From: Paramyrothecium sp. XJ0827
Lineage: Eukaryota > Ascomycota > Sordariomycetes > Hypocreales > Stachybotryaceae
Assembly (NCBI GenBank): GCA_020881915.1
Contig: JAJFPB010000002.1
Location: 2,852,001 to 2,916,000, forward strand
Direction of reading: 5' to 3'
DNA length: 64,000 bases
Every line of letters starts with the position of its first letter. Within the stretch, counting starts at the first letter, position 1. Under the pieces are notes generated by a model that worked only from the letters and a program-made list of their open reading frames with translations, had not been told where the DNA came from and made no database searches. Shown in pieces: positions 1 through 11,919 of this stretch. The translations under genes were made by a program, and so were the position numbers.

Positions 1-484
1 TAAGTGCATTCCTGGGATTCAACCATTCCGTGAACTGCGATGCGGTCTCATGATTCTCGAAATATCTTCAAGCGTCTACGAGCATCTTGCTCTCACCCAA
101 GCCTACCTTAATTAAAGACATTGGACAACATATTATACATCAACAATTATATAGTAGACAGAATAGCAGCAGAAAGCGTTTTTCTTTACAATTGAGCCTG
201 TAATCTAATAATCAACAAGACTGTTGAATTTTGCCGTATGTGCAGCTCCATAGCATGCTACTTGCCATGCCTGCTATTCAATTACTGCGGTAATAATAAT
301 GGCGTTTACCTTTCAATTAAGCGGTAGAGCAAGTTTGAGTCTATTCTTATGGTCTATCAAATCTAGGATCATTGAGGAAATCTAGCAAAAGCGCCACGCC
401 CTCTTCCTACGCCTGCCCCCTATGCCGCCTCCGTCAACAAAAGAATGAAAACCCATTACTCACATATAGAGGCGGGTTCTTTTC
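1..484. other. Intergenic, AT-rich; 3' flank of the SET gene
   Basis: No coding region that I can support. The first 350 bases are AT-rich with short A/T runs. The stretch from about 370 to 484 probably holds the 3' untranslated region of the minus-strand SET-domain gene that stops at 485. Confidence 0.5.
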
Positions 485-1125
485 TTACAAAGACGCTCTT
501 AATCTCTCGTCAAGTAGTTCACGGACGTGTTTGCTGATCCACAGGCCTTCAAGTTGCTCCGGCCGCATGTCCTTGGCACCACTTATTCTTCCCCGGCAAG
601 TAGGCTTTCCGCATTGGCATTCGAAGGCCTGCGCCATTTCCCATTCCGTAGATGGGTAAAAGAACTGTTCAAAGATTAGCCGGGACTTTCGTGAGGAATT
701 TTCTCCACATGATGGTTCTCACCGTGAGCTCTTCTCCGGCTTGGATGCCTTTGGGGCCGACGACCACGTTGAGGTTATCAGTATCGAAGATCTTGATGCA
801 AGTCAGTCGCTGCGCTTCTGTACTGGTTCCAATGTTTCCTTTCCAGCTGACGGGTTGAACTTACCAGAGATGGTTCACAAGAGTGATTGACATAGAGCAA
901 ATCGCTGTTGAGCTCAAGGTGCTGGTCCTTGCCAAATTGCACGGTGGAGTAGGCTGCTTTCGAGGCTATGGTGCATGGTGGGAAGGATAGCTTCGCGAAC
1001 AGGGCATTCGGCGGCAGAGATACCTTTGCGACGCTCTTTGAAGAGAATTCGGCCTCGTTAATGATGAGTTCCAGAATTTGAGGGTGGGATGGCTGCTGCC
1101 AGTGTGGTTTCAGTGGCTGGCTCAT
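485..1125 (-). CDS. Small SET-domain protein (putative lysine methyltransferase family)
   Basis: Three exons, complement(485..664, 723..791, 865..1125), giving 169 residues. The SET core is visible. The motif NHSCEPSL closes exon 1 (about residues 80-87). It is followed by a GEELTFFYPSTEW segment, the counterpart of the usual GEELTYDY. A post-SET-like cysteine group follows (CQCGKPTCRGR). I took the ATG at 1125 because the reading frame upstream offers only GTG and because PHWQQPSHPQ directly after it resembles the start of fungal relatives. Introns are 73 and 58 bases with normal GT-AG ends. Family members are presumed to transfer methyl groups from S-adenosylmethionine to protein lysines, but the substrate of this small fungal class is not known to me. 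It faces the 906-residue gene across about 2.2 kb of non-coding DNA. Confidence 0.82.
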
Positions 1126-2986
1126 AGCTAGGCCTGGTGTGACGACGTAGTGCGGGATGCGAGGAGTTTCTGAGACGGACACGCAGCTTGGCAGCCAAAG
1201 TGGTGAAGGAAAATTGCGCGTAATGCAGATTGCTGGCGATTAGTCCAAAAGACGGCACCCGGCGATGGTTTATATACCTCGGCATGCCATGATAATGAGG
1301 AATAGTGCCGTGGGGTGGATAAGACCAGAAGCTGGGGAATGGGCGTCACATTGCCAGGTCATTGGCCAATCATAGTCTGGGCAATGGCCCAAGTCGGTAA
1401 TGGCCCGGGGTCGCGGACCGACAGCTGAAGACACATGTGAGACAAAAAGAAGACGACTTGCACAACGCCCAGAGAGGTTGTAGAGGACGAAAGAAAAGCA
1501 ATTGGGAAAGCAAAATCAGACGAATATAGTAGGTAAGGTACGGTCACTACCTGAAGATTCAAACTGTCGGTAACTCGGCGCAGAAAAGACAAGACCTTCC
1601 GCATACGCTTGGCCGTCCGTCCGGGCCTTGTCACAAGCTAGACCTACAAGGTGTTCCGTCCCACATAAGGTAGGCTGGCATCATCGGCTTAGCGGAAGGC
1701 GGCGAAGTCGATGTGAAAATGGAGCCAAGGCGTCATGCCGGGTATTGTGCCCACCATTTGTATGCACACCCATAATATGTTATGCCACGTCCTGTATCGC
1801 CAACGTCCATAGACGTGCCTTACTCAAGAATCAGCCGATGTATGCTGCTGCACTGCCTTACCTTGAGCAGCTCAAGTTTCAAGCCATTGTTGGCAGGCTT
1901 TGGGGCTGTTTCAAGAATGGCCAGGCAGCTGGCGCAGCTGGCTACTTCATTGCCAGTTGTAATGTCTGTATCGGAGTAGCGATGTGACGACGAGTACTCT
2001 GAGAAATTGCCAGAAGGGCTCCGCGTATTCTAGATAAGGTACCCCAGGCAATGAGGCTTTGGCTCGATGGAATTCGAATCTTGAATCCTCACAGGATCGT
2101 CATCACGCGGATTTATGCACTCGCCATACCGTATCTTTTAGCTCCTGCAACCATCGCCGTGACCTCGATTGAGCGAGACGTTCGCCATTCATTCCAATAT
2201 CCTCAGCAGCATTCTTAGCCGGCATCTGCGCCTGCATTTTTGGCTCACTGCCCATCCCTCCTTCCTGCCTTGTGATATCCTTACACTTGGAGCATTTCGA
2301 GTCGAATCATCACCTTCCTCGTCCGCATCGCCTGGCGCTCGTGTCTCTCGCTTCCTTTGCCTCCTACTCGCACACGATTGTTCTTTGCCTTCCGTATAGC
2401 CTTCTCCAGAGAAACTCTCGGTCCAACAATTTTTTGAACCTCGCACAATTCACCCAACGCTCGTCTCGCATCTCGTCTACTCTGTTCAGCTCCGCTCCTG
2501 TTGTGAAAGCCCACGCGTCCATCGAGGTTGTCAGATCCATATCGTCGCATCGCCGTTGTCTACCTACCTGTACGTTTAGAGCGCCGTTGTTGGACTCCAG
2601 CTCGGAGCGGCGCTCTATTCCTCAGGGTGCTGATTGCTGTTGCTGGCAGTGCCGAGTAAGTCTTCTCTCGTGCTTGTGTTTCTCTCTCGCTTGCACCACA
2701 CTCCGCCCCCTCCCTTCCCGCCATTTCTTCTCCATATTGGTTTCGCCAACACACCTTTGCTCGTCAACTGTCACGTCTCGGCCATTTATTATCTATCTTT
2801 TTTTGGTCAAGACGAGCTCGCCCGCCATCTTCTCACCATCATCACTTTCCATCTCGGCTACGAGTTCTGCACCACCTCAAGCTCCATCTTGCATCCTTTC
2901 GCACTCAGAAATAGCACATCACAGCAGTTTAATCCAGCACACCCTCCTGCGATTCGGTTTGGAGTGATCACTGCTCGCTATTGACA
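1126..2986. other. Long divergent intergenic region with pyrimidine-rich leader
   Basis: No gene supported. From about 2170 the plus strand becomes strongly C/T-rich, as in long 5' leaders of filamentous fungal genes. Open frames here translate to serine/leucine/arginine-rich low-complexity sequence, so I read them as a by-product of base composition. A strong donor-like GTAAGT lies at 2656-2661 and could start an intron in the untranslated leader. Confidence 0.45.
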
Positions 2987-3388
2987 ATGGTCATGACAAG
3001 GACAAAGCGATCAAAGCGGATTCTCCGCTCCCTCTCCGAATCCCAGCACCATGATCACATTTTATCCCCTTCAACTATCCCACTAATCCGATATAATTTG
3101 CTTCACAATTATCACCGCTGTACTCAGATATCTATCCAGCTTGGGAACCCCTACCACCTGGATTGCAAGCCTATTCTCCACCATGAAGCTCCCCGTTTCC
3201 TTTGCTCACAGTTCGAGGCGCAGAAGATAGCTGACGGTTCCGATCTATGGGCACAGACTCTACCCATTCTACGATTTATCGAAGCCAACATTCGCCAATC
3301 TGATCAATCGCGAGGATTTCCTACCTTGTTCCACTGCTATTCTCGCGAGAACCTCGCTCCTACTTGTTCTTCGCCTTTGTCGAGGTAA
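2987..3388 (+). promoter_or_regulatory. 133-codon upstream ORF ending 2 nt before the main start
   Basis: An ATG at 2987 opens a frame of 133 codons ending in TAA at 3386-3388. Two bases later comes the ATG (3391) of the main coding sequence, in a different frame. Its translation resembles no family I know. If it stays in the mature transcript, ribosomes translating it would terminate right at the main AUG, a layout suited to termination-reinitiation. It could instead be removed by a leader intron: a GTAAGT lies at 2656 and several AG acceptors follow. Confidence 0.45.
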
Positions 3389-3390
3389 AG

Positions 3391-6227
3391 ATGGCCTCCC
3401 AGACATACTCAGCCACCGACTTGCTGCGAATGAGGAATCTCTCTACCCAGAGAGAACTTTATGGCCGTTTGCAACGGAACCTGCGAAAAGACATGGATTT
3501 GAGTTAGTCACCATTGTTGTCCTCGTGCACATTTTTGTTGACTAACTGAATGCATCTTCAAGGTGATGTTGTTCGCTTGCCATCTGATCGCTCATTGCCA
3601 CTCATTGAAGAAGAGTCGAAAGATCTGAATGAGCAGTTTAACGACCTCCGCATGTCTCACCACAGTGTAGCTCCTCAGCTCGATGGCACAGGCTCGGAAT
3701 GGAGATATCGCGGCCGGACCGATTCCGAGCACGACGACTCCCAGCCCATATGTGCACCCTCTACTCTCAGTGCCCAAAAGGATGAAGGCTTCCAGAGATT
3801 TTACAAGGCTGTCGTTTCTCCGACTCATATCCGTGTCACTGCAGGAGGACGCATAGTGCCTAATACCAGAGGATCGTCCTCGCCAACGTCGAAATGGGCG
3901 AAGGAGAGGGGCAATAATGAACCTGCCCATACCCCATCTGTTCGGGAACCTCCAGCTTATTCTCCCTTTCCGATTCCTCAGCCATCATTTGGGGCAGTTC
4001 CTCCTTTGTTTCCAGGCTTCATTCCAGCAATACCGCCCCTTGTGGCAGCTGGGCCTCACGCTTTCCCTATGATGCCCTGGCCGCTGGGGTTCGGCGTCGG
4101 TGGTCCATTCGGCTTGGCCCCATTAGGCCCTATACATGCTCCCTCTTCCAACGCCGAGTTGAAAAGATCCCCAGGGTCTATCAAAAGCGATAATGTGGGT
4201 GATGAGAAGCCCACAGAGAGCTTCAGGCAAATGCCTCTTGCACCACCTGAGCACTTCGATCCTTCTAGACCCTTTCTGTACAACGGGCAGTGGATGATGC
4301 ACCCAAGTAATCATGCCATCCCCTTCGGCGTGCCCCCATACTGCAGCATCCAAGCCTCCCATGGCCTGGTCAGCCCTCCTACCATACAGCACATCGCAAC
4401 CGGGCAATCCATCAGCCCAGGAGGAGCAATAAGGGAAACAAATCCGAATTCATCGCAAGCACAATATAACCAAATGGCTTCCATCGCCAACCCAGCAGGT
4501 TTTCCGCCTTCGTACAAGCCTCTCATCTCATCCATCCGCCCCAGTGAAATCACGAAGAAGCAGATTGAGGTGCTTCGTGGCTCCCTGAAATATGTCGAGG
4601 ATCAGCTCCTATACAACAAGCATCAAATTGACGAGAAAGCAATGGAGTCGCAGGCACAGATGGTTCGTCAACAGATTCAACAGTTCGAAAAGAATCTTGC
4701 GGCTCAACTCGGTTTTGAGAAAACACACTATCCTGTTCATGAGGGGAAGAATGAGACGTGCAGCTCAGAGTCATCTTCAGACCGCGCACGAAGCAGCACA
4801 TCTGCAGTGGAAGCTAAGGCAGTTCAGCCAACAGACGACGCATCTTCTGCTCCGCAGGAAGACTACATTCATGGCCGCAAGGTTATGCCTCGCTCTCTTC
4901 GGGAGAAATCCACATCGCGCTTTGCTTCTGGAATAAACTCGACAAAATCAGTCTCAGCATTCCAGCTCTCTAGATTTTCTGCTGAGACACCCGATAACAG
5001 CGAGCCAAGCAAGAGAAAAACGACTCTTCCTGTGACAGCTGCTCTGGCTCCTCCCTTCCAGCCTCATTCTTCAAGCACTAGCATCAAGTTTACTGAGGAG
5101 GAACCATACAACAGCTATAGTTCATTGCAGAGCGGATTCGACCGTCGAAGTGATCAACCCGCTGATGAGCCTAATGCTGCCACCACACCTTCGGCGACTT
5201 GTCCCGACGACAACGTCGACGGAAAGAATCATGCCATCCCGTACTTAGTAGGCCAAATCCCAACCGGACTGACTGCTAGAAATGCCAGGAATATCGGTTA
5301 CCTTTACAATCGTGAGCTAACCGAGGACGAGCTTCGCGCTCGTCACATGTATTGGGGAATGGCACCAACGCATTTGCAATGCGGGCTTCCAAAATTCGAC
5401 GGGAAAGACTTCTATCCACCATCCCCAGTCAAGGACACTACTCCAACGAACGTATCAAGCCCTTCGTCTTCTGATTATCGAGCGTCCACTGATGGTGCAA
5501 AGCGGAGCTCTGCCATACCTAGGTCCAAGATACAGAACGAAGCTGTACAATGGTTCAGGCCAGTTCCGCGATCCAAACGTCACGACTTGGGAAATGGCAC
5601 ACAGTCTGAGTCTATCCCGAGGCATGAACAAACCGTCGTTCCCTTGGGTGCTTTGGATTTCAAACGACCTGGTTCATGTAACACTCAGCCGGAACGTGCA
5701 CGCGATCACAGCCGAGCAGAGGTCAAGTCCTCGGCAAGAGCTTCGGAATCAGCCGCGTCGAAAGTTCCATCGGCTTCGGATGATGGTGATGATGACAAGG
5801 GGTTACTCTTCAAGGGGCGCAAATCAATGAGTCGAGCTAGGTGTGTATAAAATGGTACCCATGCTTGATGATCAGACCACTGAGTGAAAACTATAGAACC
5901 AAGACTCACAATGAGATCTGGCAAAGCGTTCTTAAAAAAGGCAAATCAAGTGCCAATGCAGCTCCAGGAACAGTATCGTCCACTACTGTTCAAGGAGTAC
6001 TCCCTCACTATGGGGGTCACGCAACCGCATCATTGACTCCAACCATTGCCAATACGCCCTTCCGCACCATCAAGAGCAAGGGTGGCGAGATTAACACGGA
6101 AGACTCAGCACACCCGGGAACTGATAAGAAGGGTGAGAATCTTCCTCCCGGCAGTCACAATGTGGTTCGCAGCTTCCGAAGGGATGGGCTTCCTGACGGC
6201 AACCGAAAGAGTGTGGTATCCCGCTGA
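3391..6227 (+). CDS. Conserved-looking fungal protein of unknown function, 906 aa
   Basis: Three exons, join(3391..3502, 3563..5840, 5897..6227). Intron 1 has donor GTTAGT, a CTAAC branch site and a CAAG acceptor. Intron 2 runs from GTGTGT to TATAG. Without intron 2 the frame would stop at 5850. The short first exon (SATDLLRMRNLSTQRELYGR and on) reads as coding and joins in phase to DVVRLPSDRSLPLIEEES. The middle (about residues 190-370) is rich in Pro, Gly and Phe and is probably disordered. A charged, coiled-coil-like stretch lies around residues 375-430 (KYVEDQLLYNKHQIDEKAME and on), followed by Ser/Thr-rich sequence. No enzyme motif, signal peptide or membrane segment is visible. A scaffold or regulatory role would fit, but that is a guess. 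Its leader is long and carries an upstream ORF, so translational control is possible. Confidence 0.75.
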
Positions 6228-7386
6228 TGCGGCGTTGAGCATGCTGCAATCTCCATCGACACACAGATACACAAGCATCATTTATGATCTTCATCATTAC
6301 TAGCCTGCAGGAGTATACAGAGGCGAAGTTCGCCACACGCAAGACATCCGTCCGTCCTTCGGCTTGTCGATCACTTTCGAAGTCAACATTCAACACTGGA
6401 CTTGCCCATACTCGTACATAAGGCGTGTGAGGGTCGGAAAAGATGCAGGTTTGCCAGGGCGTACGGTTAATCAATGTATGAAAACATGTTAGAGTATCAA
6501 AGTATCTCGTGGTGACAGGGTAGAGCCGATCAAGCACTCGCTAAATGCGCTACATCATGGTTTATTCTTTCGGCTGGATTGCTAGCTCTGGTCAAGGAAT
6601 ATGGCTAGAGCGAGTTTCTTCCCCAGTTAGAATCATATTCAATAGAAAAAAAGAGTATCGACATGTACACAAGGTTCCCTCAAAGCGTAGGTCAAAACTG
6701 CAAGGTGAGACGAACTAGGTCATGGAGAAAAAGAAATAGTTGTAAAACTTATTCAATACGCTAAGCTACTGTGGAATTAATGTTGAAAAGCATGTTCAGG
6801 ATTAAATGTACCTCACCATCAAATTTCCAACCGCAATGATTACAATCCTAGGTGAAAATCTTCGGGCGAGCATAGGAGCTTAGTGATAACAATAGTTGCC
6901 CCTACGTGGTTCAATCTTCGCCAGTCGTATACCTCGAAAACCATGGATCTAAGTGGTCAACGCGGAGATATCCTAGCGGAACTGTGGTTGGGGAAATGAA
7001 TGCATGGGGGATAGCAAAATGTCACTACGAATCTACGGCGGAAGGAGAAGCTTTACAAGCCAAAGATCCAACGAGTGGATGGCAGCCCATTCTGAAGCAC
7101 ATCATGGAGCGTCACATCGCATGATAGCGGCAAAGTGGACTTCGGGAAACACCTCCCATGGAACATTTCACACGATGATGAAATGGCCATTGAGAACTAT
7201 AAAAGTCTCAATTCATCTACCCTTTGTAGACTCAACCTGCGCAGGAGCGCCGAGATCGCAAAAACGCCGGAGTATATGCCCATTTCCTCATGAACCAGAT
7301 GGTGCTTGTTCCCTTCGTGTAACAATTCGTTCGGGATTCCTTTTCGCCCAAGGATTTTGTATTTTATTCGTCATAGTGTCCAACGC
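6228..7386. other. Convergent intergenic region
   Basis: Lies between the 3' ends of the 906-residue gene (+) and RPL26 (-). Only short overlapping frames without coding character. It presumably holds both 3' untranslated regions. Confidence 0.5.
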
Positions 7387-7937
7387 TTAGGCGGTGACCT
7401 TGCCCTTGGCGGCGAGCTCACGACCGCGCTTGATGCGGCCCAGGATATCCTCACGGTCCTTGTCGAGCTTGAGCTTGGTAATGACGACGTTGGAGGGGTG
7501 GAGGCCCAGGGGGACGCTCTGGCCGGAGGCCTTGTCGCGGGTGATGCGCTCGACGTGGATGACGTATTTGAGACGGTACACGGAGGTGACCTTGCCCTCA
7601 CGGCCCTTGTTGGAGCCACGAACAACGGTGACCTCGTCGTCCTTGCGGATGGGGATGCTGCGGACCTGTGAAGAAATGTCAGCACGCAGTTCGATGCGCA
7701 CATGACCAGTGCACGGCGTTCAAAGCTGAACGTACGTTGTACTTCTCGCGCAACTCCTTGCTGAGGGGAGCGCTCATGATGACACGGCGCTGGCTAGAAG
7801 GAGCCTTGAAGTGAGCAGCACGGCTCTTGCGGCGGGAAGACGCGACCTCTGTTCATCAAAGCAGGAATTAGCAATCAATTCCCGTTATTCTCCCTCCTCC
7901 AGTGGAAAAGCTACTTACGCTTGTTGACCTTGACCAT
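7387..7937 (-). CDS. rpl26: 60S ribosomal protein L26 (uL24)
   Basis: Three exons, complement(7387..7665, 7736..7848, 7919..7937), giving 136 residues. Exon 1 is a 19-base mini-exon encoding MVKVNK plus one base. The joins give [20 protein letters not shown], then [20 protein letters not shown] and [20 protein letters not shown], which match the uL24/L26 family throughout, including the KOW region ([13 protein letters not shown]). The length is normal for the family. The protein binds 25S rRNA in the large subunit near the exit tunnel. Early introns close to the ATG are typical of fungal ribosomal protein genes. It is transcribed away from the 866-base spacer shared with the 3' end of COX11. 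Confidence 0.97.
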
Positions 7938-8803
7938 CTTGACGACGAGGGGGGGGTTAGTGACTTGAGGTCGTGGTTGTGTGTTGTCGGCGCTGGGTGA
8001 TGAAGAGGAAAAGATCGGGAGGTGGGCACAAAATTTTGGTGTATTTGTCTCGTTGTGGGCGAAATTTTGGGCGAGAAACGGTGGCTCACGTGACAAGAAA
8101 TGCCCTTCTCTAGTGTTTGGGTGTTCAATGGGCGCAGGCCCACATTACCCGAGTTCTGGCCCTTTGGGACACCATCGGAACAGCTTGTTCTTAGTCAGCA
8201 GAATTTGGAAGCCAGAATAAGGTATCTCTGTATCTTCCTTGAGGCACTTCATACCTCATTGGAGGTAAAGATGGACAAAATACTAGGGACGGAAAGTCAT
8301 CAGGTATTCAAGAAGTACACTGGCTGTCGTCAAGTTTCTCGAATAAGTAAGGTAGGTAGCTACAGTACTTTGCATATGCGAGAACTCCGAGATGCTCTTA
8401 GCTTACCGTAGGTACAAGCTAGAAAACTGCTATATGGGGACGTTTAGTCAATGCCAGTTGGCTTATCACAAGCTAGTCCATGGTGCAGATCCTTGAATGT
8501 CATATTATAGTTGTATGGGTTGAAAATGAGACGAGACTAAATCAGTCACGAAATGCGCTTTCCAGTTGCAGAAAGGAAAAAAAAAGTTGGATTTGATGCA
8601 ATCCCATCCGAGCCGATACGCCCCTTGCGGTCTTTGGTCTTTTGATGGAAATATACATCGCTTCATTCCCATGCTATCGTACTAGTATACATATTTCGAC
8701 ACTGCAACGAGTTCCTAGGGTACCTGAATGCACTTCAGTGTGATCCTAGTAGCCACTCGGCATTGAGTAGAGACTATCGTACAGGAGAGCTTCAGGCCCG
8801 GGG
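7938..8803. other. RPL26 promoter and COX11 3' flank
   Basis: The RPL26 promoter lies upstream of 7937 (minus strand) and the COX11 3' region near 8700-8803. A short TACCGTAGGTAC tract occurs around 8405. No coding region supported. Confidence 0.45.
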
Positions 8804-9815
8804 CTATGCTGGGGAAGGAGATTGGAACCTGCCGTTGTCGTCGTACTTTGCTTCTGTTTGTCTGTTAGTATAGGCGATATGTAGGAAGTGATGGCTAGTC
8901 TTACTAAAGAAAGTGTAGTTCAGGGTAACTGTTTCGACGCCCCTCATGTTGATATCATTCAATAGATCGGGATCAAGGTAGAAGAAGACAGGCATGTCCA
9001 CCGTCTCGCCAGCGTTCAGTCGCTGCTCCTCGAAACAGAAGCACTGGATTTTGCTAAAGTATGGCGCGCACTGCGGTGGCGTTACGCTGTATGTCGCGAC
9101 GCCAATGATGTCCTTGTCGCCACGGTTCGTCGCAGTGTAGAAGGCCAAGGCCGTCTCTCCCGGCAGCACCCGCACCTCGCGCTGCTGCGGCGTAAACTTC
9201 CAAGGGAGCGTGTCGGAAACGGAGGAGTTGAAGGTGACGCGAATGCGGTTCGTATCGGTGACCGGAATGACGCGGCTGGAGATGTCGCCATCACCACCAA
9301 TGCCGGCGTGCACGCGAATGGGCTGGCCGCCCCAACCGACCGTTTGGCAGATCTAGGAGGGAGGGAGTCAGCAAGAGGCCCCCCGATAATGAACGATTCG
9401 AGCTGTTTCCTTACCATCTTGTACAACGGTACCGAAGCGTACCCCAGAGCGCCTGCAAGCATCGATAGACTCAAAGCATAATACCTAGATCGCATCAATG
9501 AGCCACAGTCCAAGCAACAAGCTCTCGCACCGATCGAATTTGCGGAGGGGTGCCCTACAGCATGGTAGTGTTGCGCTCCTTGTATCTTGCGCGAGCCTGC
9601 GCCATCGGGTCGTTCATGGCAGGAGGCCTCTGCGACTGGCTCTGCTGTCGAACCGGCATCGATGTCGAGACGGATCTACGAAGGCTCGGAAGCGGCAAGG
9701 TTCGCAGGAATCGAGACTGCGACGGCGCCGGCGGCGTCTGACGACAGAAAAAGCACGCCCACTGAGGTGAGCGGGCCTCGGCGGAGCTCCGCAATGCTCG
9801 TGAAGCGCCGTTCAT
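8804..9815 (-). CDS. cox11: Cytochrome c oxidase assembly protein COX11
   Basis: Four exons, complement(8804..8853, 8905..9352, 9415..9484, 9559..9815), giving 274 residues. The N-terminus is Arg/Ser-rich with few acids, as expected for a mitochondrial presequence. One membrane segment follows (YYALSLSMLAGALGYASVPL, about residues 87-106), leading into the conserved PLYKMICQTVGWGGQP. The copper-binding CFCF motif is present with cysteines at about residues 213 and 215, and the C-terminus has the family ending NYTFFKAKYDDNG. The last intron acceptor (8854-8856) was chosen because it restores KAKYDDNG. The protein sits in the inner membrane and delivers copper to the CuB site of Cox1. I chose the ATG at 9815. 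The frame is open further upstream but with no conserved sequence. Confidence 0.95.
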
Positions 9816-10245
9816 CGCGCAAAGGATGTGTGTGTGTGGTTTGCGGGTGCTGAGTCTCGGAGTTTGAGAATGGGATTTTTGGAGTGGGATGATCCGAGCA
9901 TGGGCAAAGCGCGCGGATCGGTACAGCCGGGGCCGAGGCCACCCGGAACTAAATTGCGGACCTCTCGAAAGTCTATAACATCGCCCAATGGCATCCATGG
10001 GTTTGCAAAATACTACAGTTCTGAAAAAGGAAACATGTGTTCGCATTGCAAAAATAATGCAAGTGTTGGATTGATTATACAGTTCATGTTATTGCGTAAT
10101 TTAATCATGCCCAAGCCGTAAGGTATAAGCCATTACCATGGCCCCGTGTCATAAGAGATGTGTCCACCCATATACTCAAGTCCTCGCACACCAGCCGCAA
10201 TAGCCCATACTCGAACACCGACGTTTCAAACCACGGAAAGCTCTT
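9816..10245. other. COX11 promoter / FAD-protein 3' flank
   Basis: A 430-base spacer between two minus-strand genes. No ORF with coding character. The part next to 9815 should contain the COX11 promoter. Confidence 0.45.
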
Positions 10246-11919
10246 CTAAAACAACTTTCTCTTCAGGCGCTTCGGGTTCAAGCCCCTGGTCAAAGGCTTG
10301 ATGCCTTGCCGCCCAACAGCCGTCACCATTTCCAGCGCTTGGATGACAAAAACATAAATAAGGAGGATAACCAACCGTACGGCTTGGTCCAATAAGCTGA
10401 GCCGGGGCTTCTCAAATCTGCTGCGGCTTGGGTCCCGGAACTCGAACGGCAACTTCGCCCCCAAGTGCTCCTTGGCCACAAATAGACCACTGCTGAAGCC
10501 ATTCTCATGTGAGCCGAACATGGTCCATGACCCCGCAAAGCTGATGCTGCGTCTGTTCTGGATTTTGGGGAGCAGTTCCTGAGCCTCGACTGCTGCCGGG
10601 GTGTAGAGTGGACGAGAGTAGAAATATCGCCCTTGGGTTTTCTCCGGGCGAGGGCGGTACAACGGATTCAATGTGACGAGCACGTCTCCGAACGTTTCTC
10701 GAGGTATGTGCTGCAAGGCGTTCATGTTATACGTTAATGAGACTCGGTCGAACTCTGCTTTGCGGGCCGAGCGTGTTGTCTGTGTGATGTAGTTTAGGCT
10801 AGACCAGGCCTTTTGACGTTTCGGCATTAGGCTCAAGTCCGAATGCAGGACTGCTTCGGTTTGTGAGGTCTGGAATTTGGAAAGAATTGACAGTTCCTGA
10901 CTTGTGCCGGAAGCTTTCAAGATAGACATGGCCTGGTCCGCTTGCGTGGCGATGATGACATGGTCAAAGACCTCTGATTTACCATTCTCAAGGTAGACTA
11001 CAACACGGCCACTAGGATCTGGTGAGATGGTCCGTACGGCTGTCTTGAGAAATAGGTGGTTAGGCGGGAATCCCTTCATCACGGCTTTGACATAGGCATG
11101 AGAACCCTGTGAAAGGGCCAGCCACTGCGGTTGCGTGGAAATTGTGGTGATGAGATTTTGACTCCATCTGTTTATGATGAGCTTTGTTCAAGAGGAGGGT
11201 TAGGGAGCTTTACGCACAGGTATCGAACAAGAGTTTTAGCAGGGAAGTCCAAAGTGGTTTTGTCTGGATTGGTCCAGGATGCGGCAGCGACCATCGGTAG
11301 CAGATACTCATCTTTGAAGCCTTTGGAATAACCGTTTCGGTCCAGGTACTGTCCGATAGTCTCCACGTGCTCGGCATGGTTCGTAGATCCGTTGACAAAG
11401 CCATTCCGGTCTTCAGATTCATCCTCTGTAAGGAGCTCAATTGCGAAATGGTTGAATCGCGCTATGTCAAATAATATCCTCCACATTCTCGGTGAAAAGA
11501 TGTTTCGGCGCTGTGAAAACAGGGCCGCGAGATTGGCGGTGGCCCATTCAAACGCCCCATGGTCGCGTGAGAACCCGAGAGACACTTTCGTAGGCTCTGT
11601 GTCAATATGCAGTCGCTTCAGAAAATTGACGAAATTCGCTGCCTGTTGTAAGTAAACGGGATGCCGGAAAAGACTATCGAATGTAAAGCTTACGAGACGT
11701 GTCGTTGTTCATGACAATGAAACCCGTATCGACAGCAGCCGAGAACTTGCCAACTTTCCAGTTCACTGTATTGGTATGGCCGCCTAAGCGGTCGGCGGCC
11801 TCATACAGGTAGACATCGTGATACGTCCCATTCAAGGCCCATAGCGCGGCGATTCCGGAGGAGCCACCACCAACAATGGCCACCTTCTTCCTGTACCACC
11901 TGTCAACTGAGCCGTTCAT
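10246..11919 (-). CDS. FAD-dependent amine-oxidase-like protein (COG2907 type)
   Basis: Three exons, complement(10246..11167, 11218..11638, 11694..11919), giving 522 residues. The N-terminus has the Rossmann dinucleotide-binding motif VAIVGGGSSGIAALWAL (from about residue 13), then LYEAADRLGGHTNTV and VDTGFIVMN, typical of the predicted NAD/FAD-binding amine-oxidase-like group. The joins give TSPNFVNFLKRL and VRYLWSQNLITTI, restoring family-like sequence. A late FAD-contact segment (ISFAGSWTMFGSHENGFSSG) and a C-terminal hydrophobic stretch (LVILLIYVFVIQALEMV) suggest a membrane-attached flavoenzyme. In bacteria relatives often lie beside cyclopropane-fatty-acid synthase genes. No such neighbour is present here, so the substrate is unknown. 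Confidence 0.87.

Noticed and set aside
2272..2967. 231-codon plus-strand frame upstream of the 906-residue gene
   Set aside because: Ser/Leu/Arg/His-rich low-complexity translation caused by C/T-rich leader DNA. No domain, and overlapping frames are equally long.
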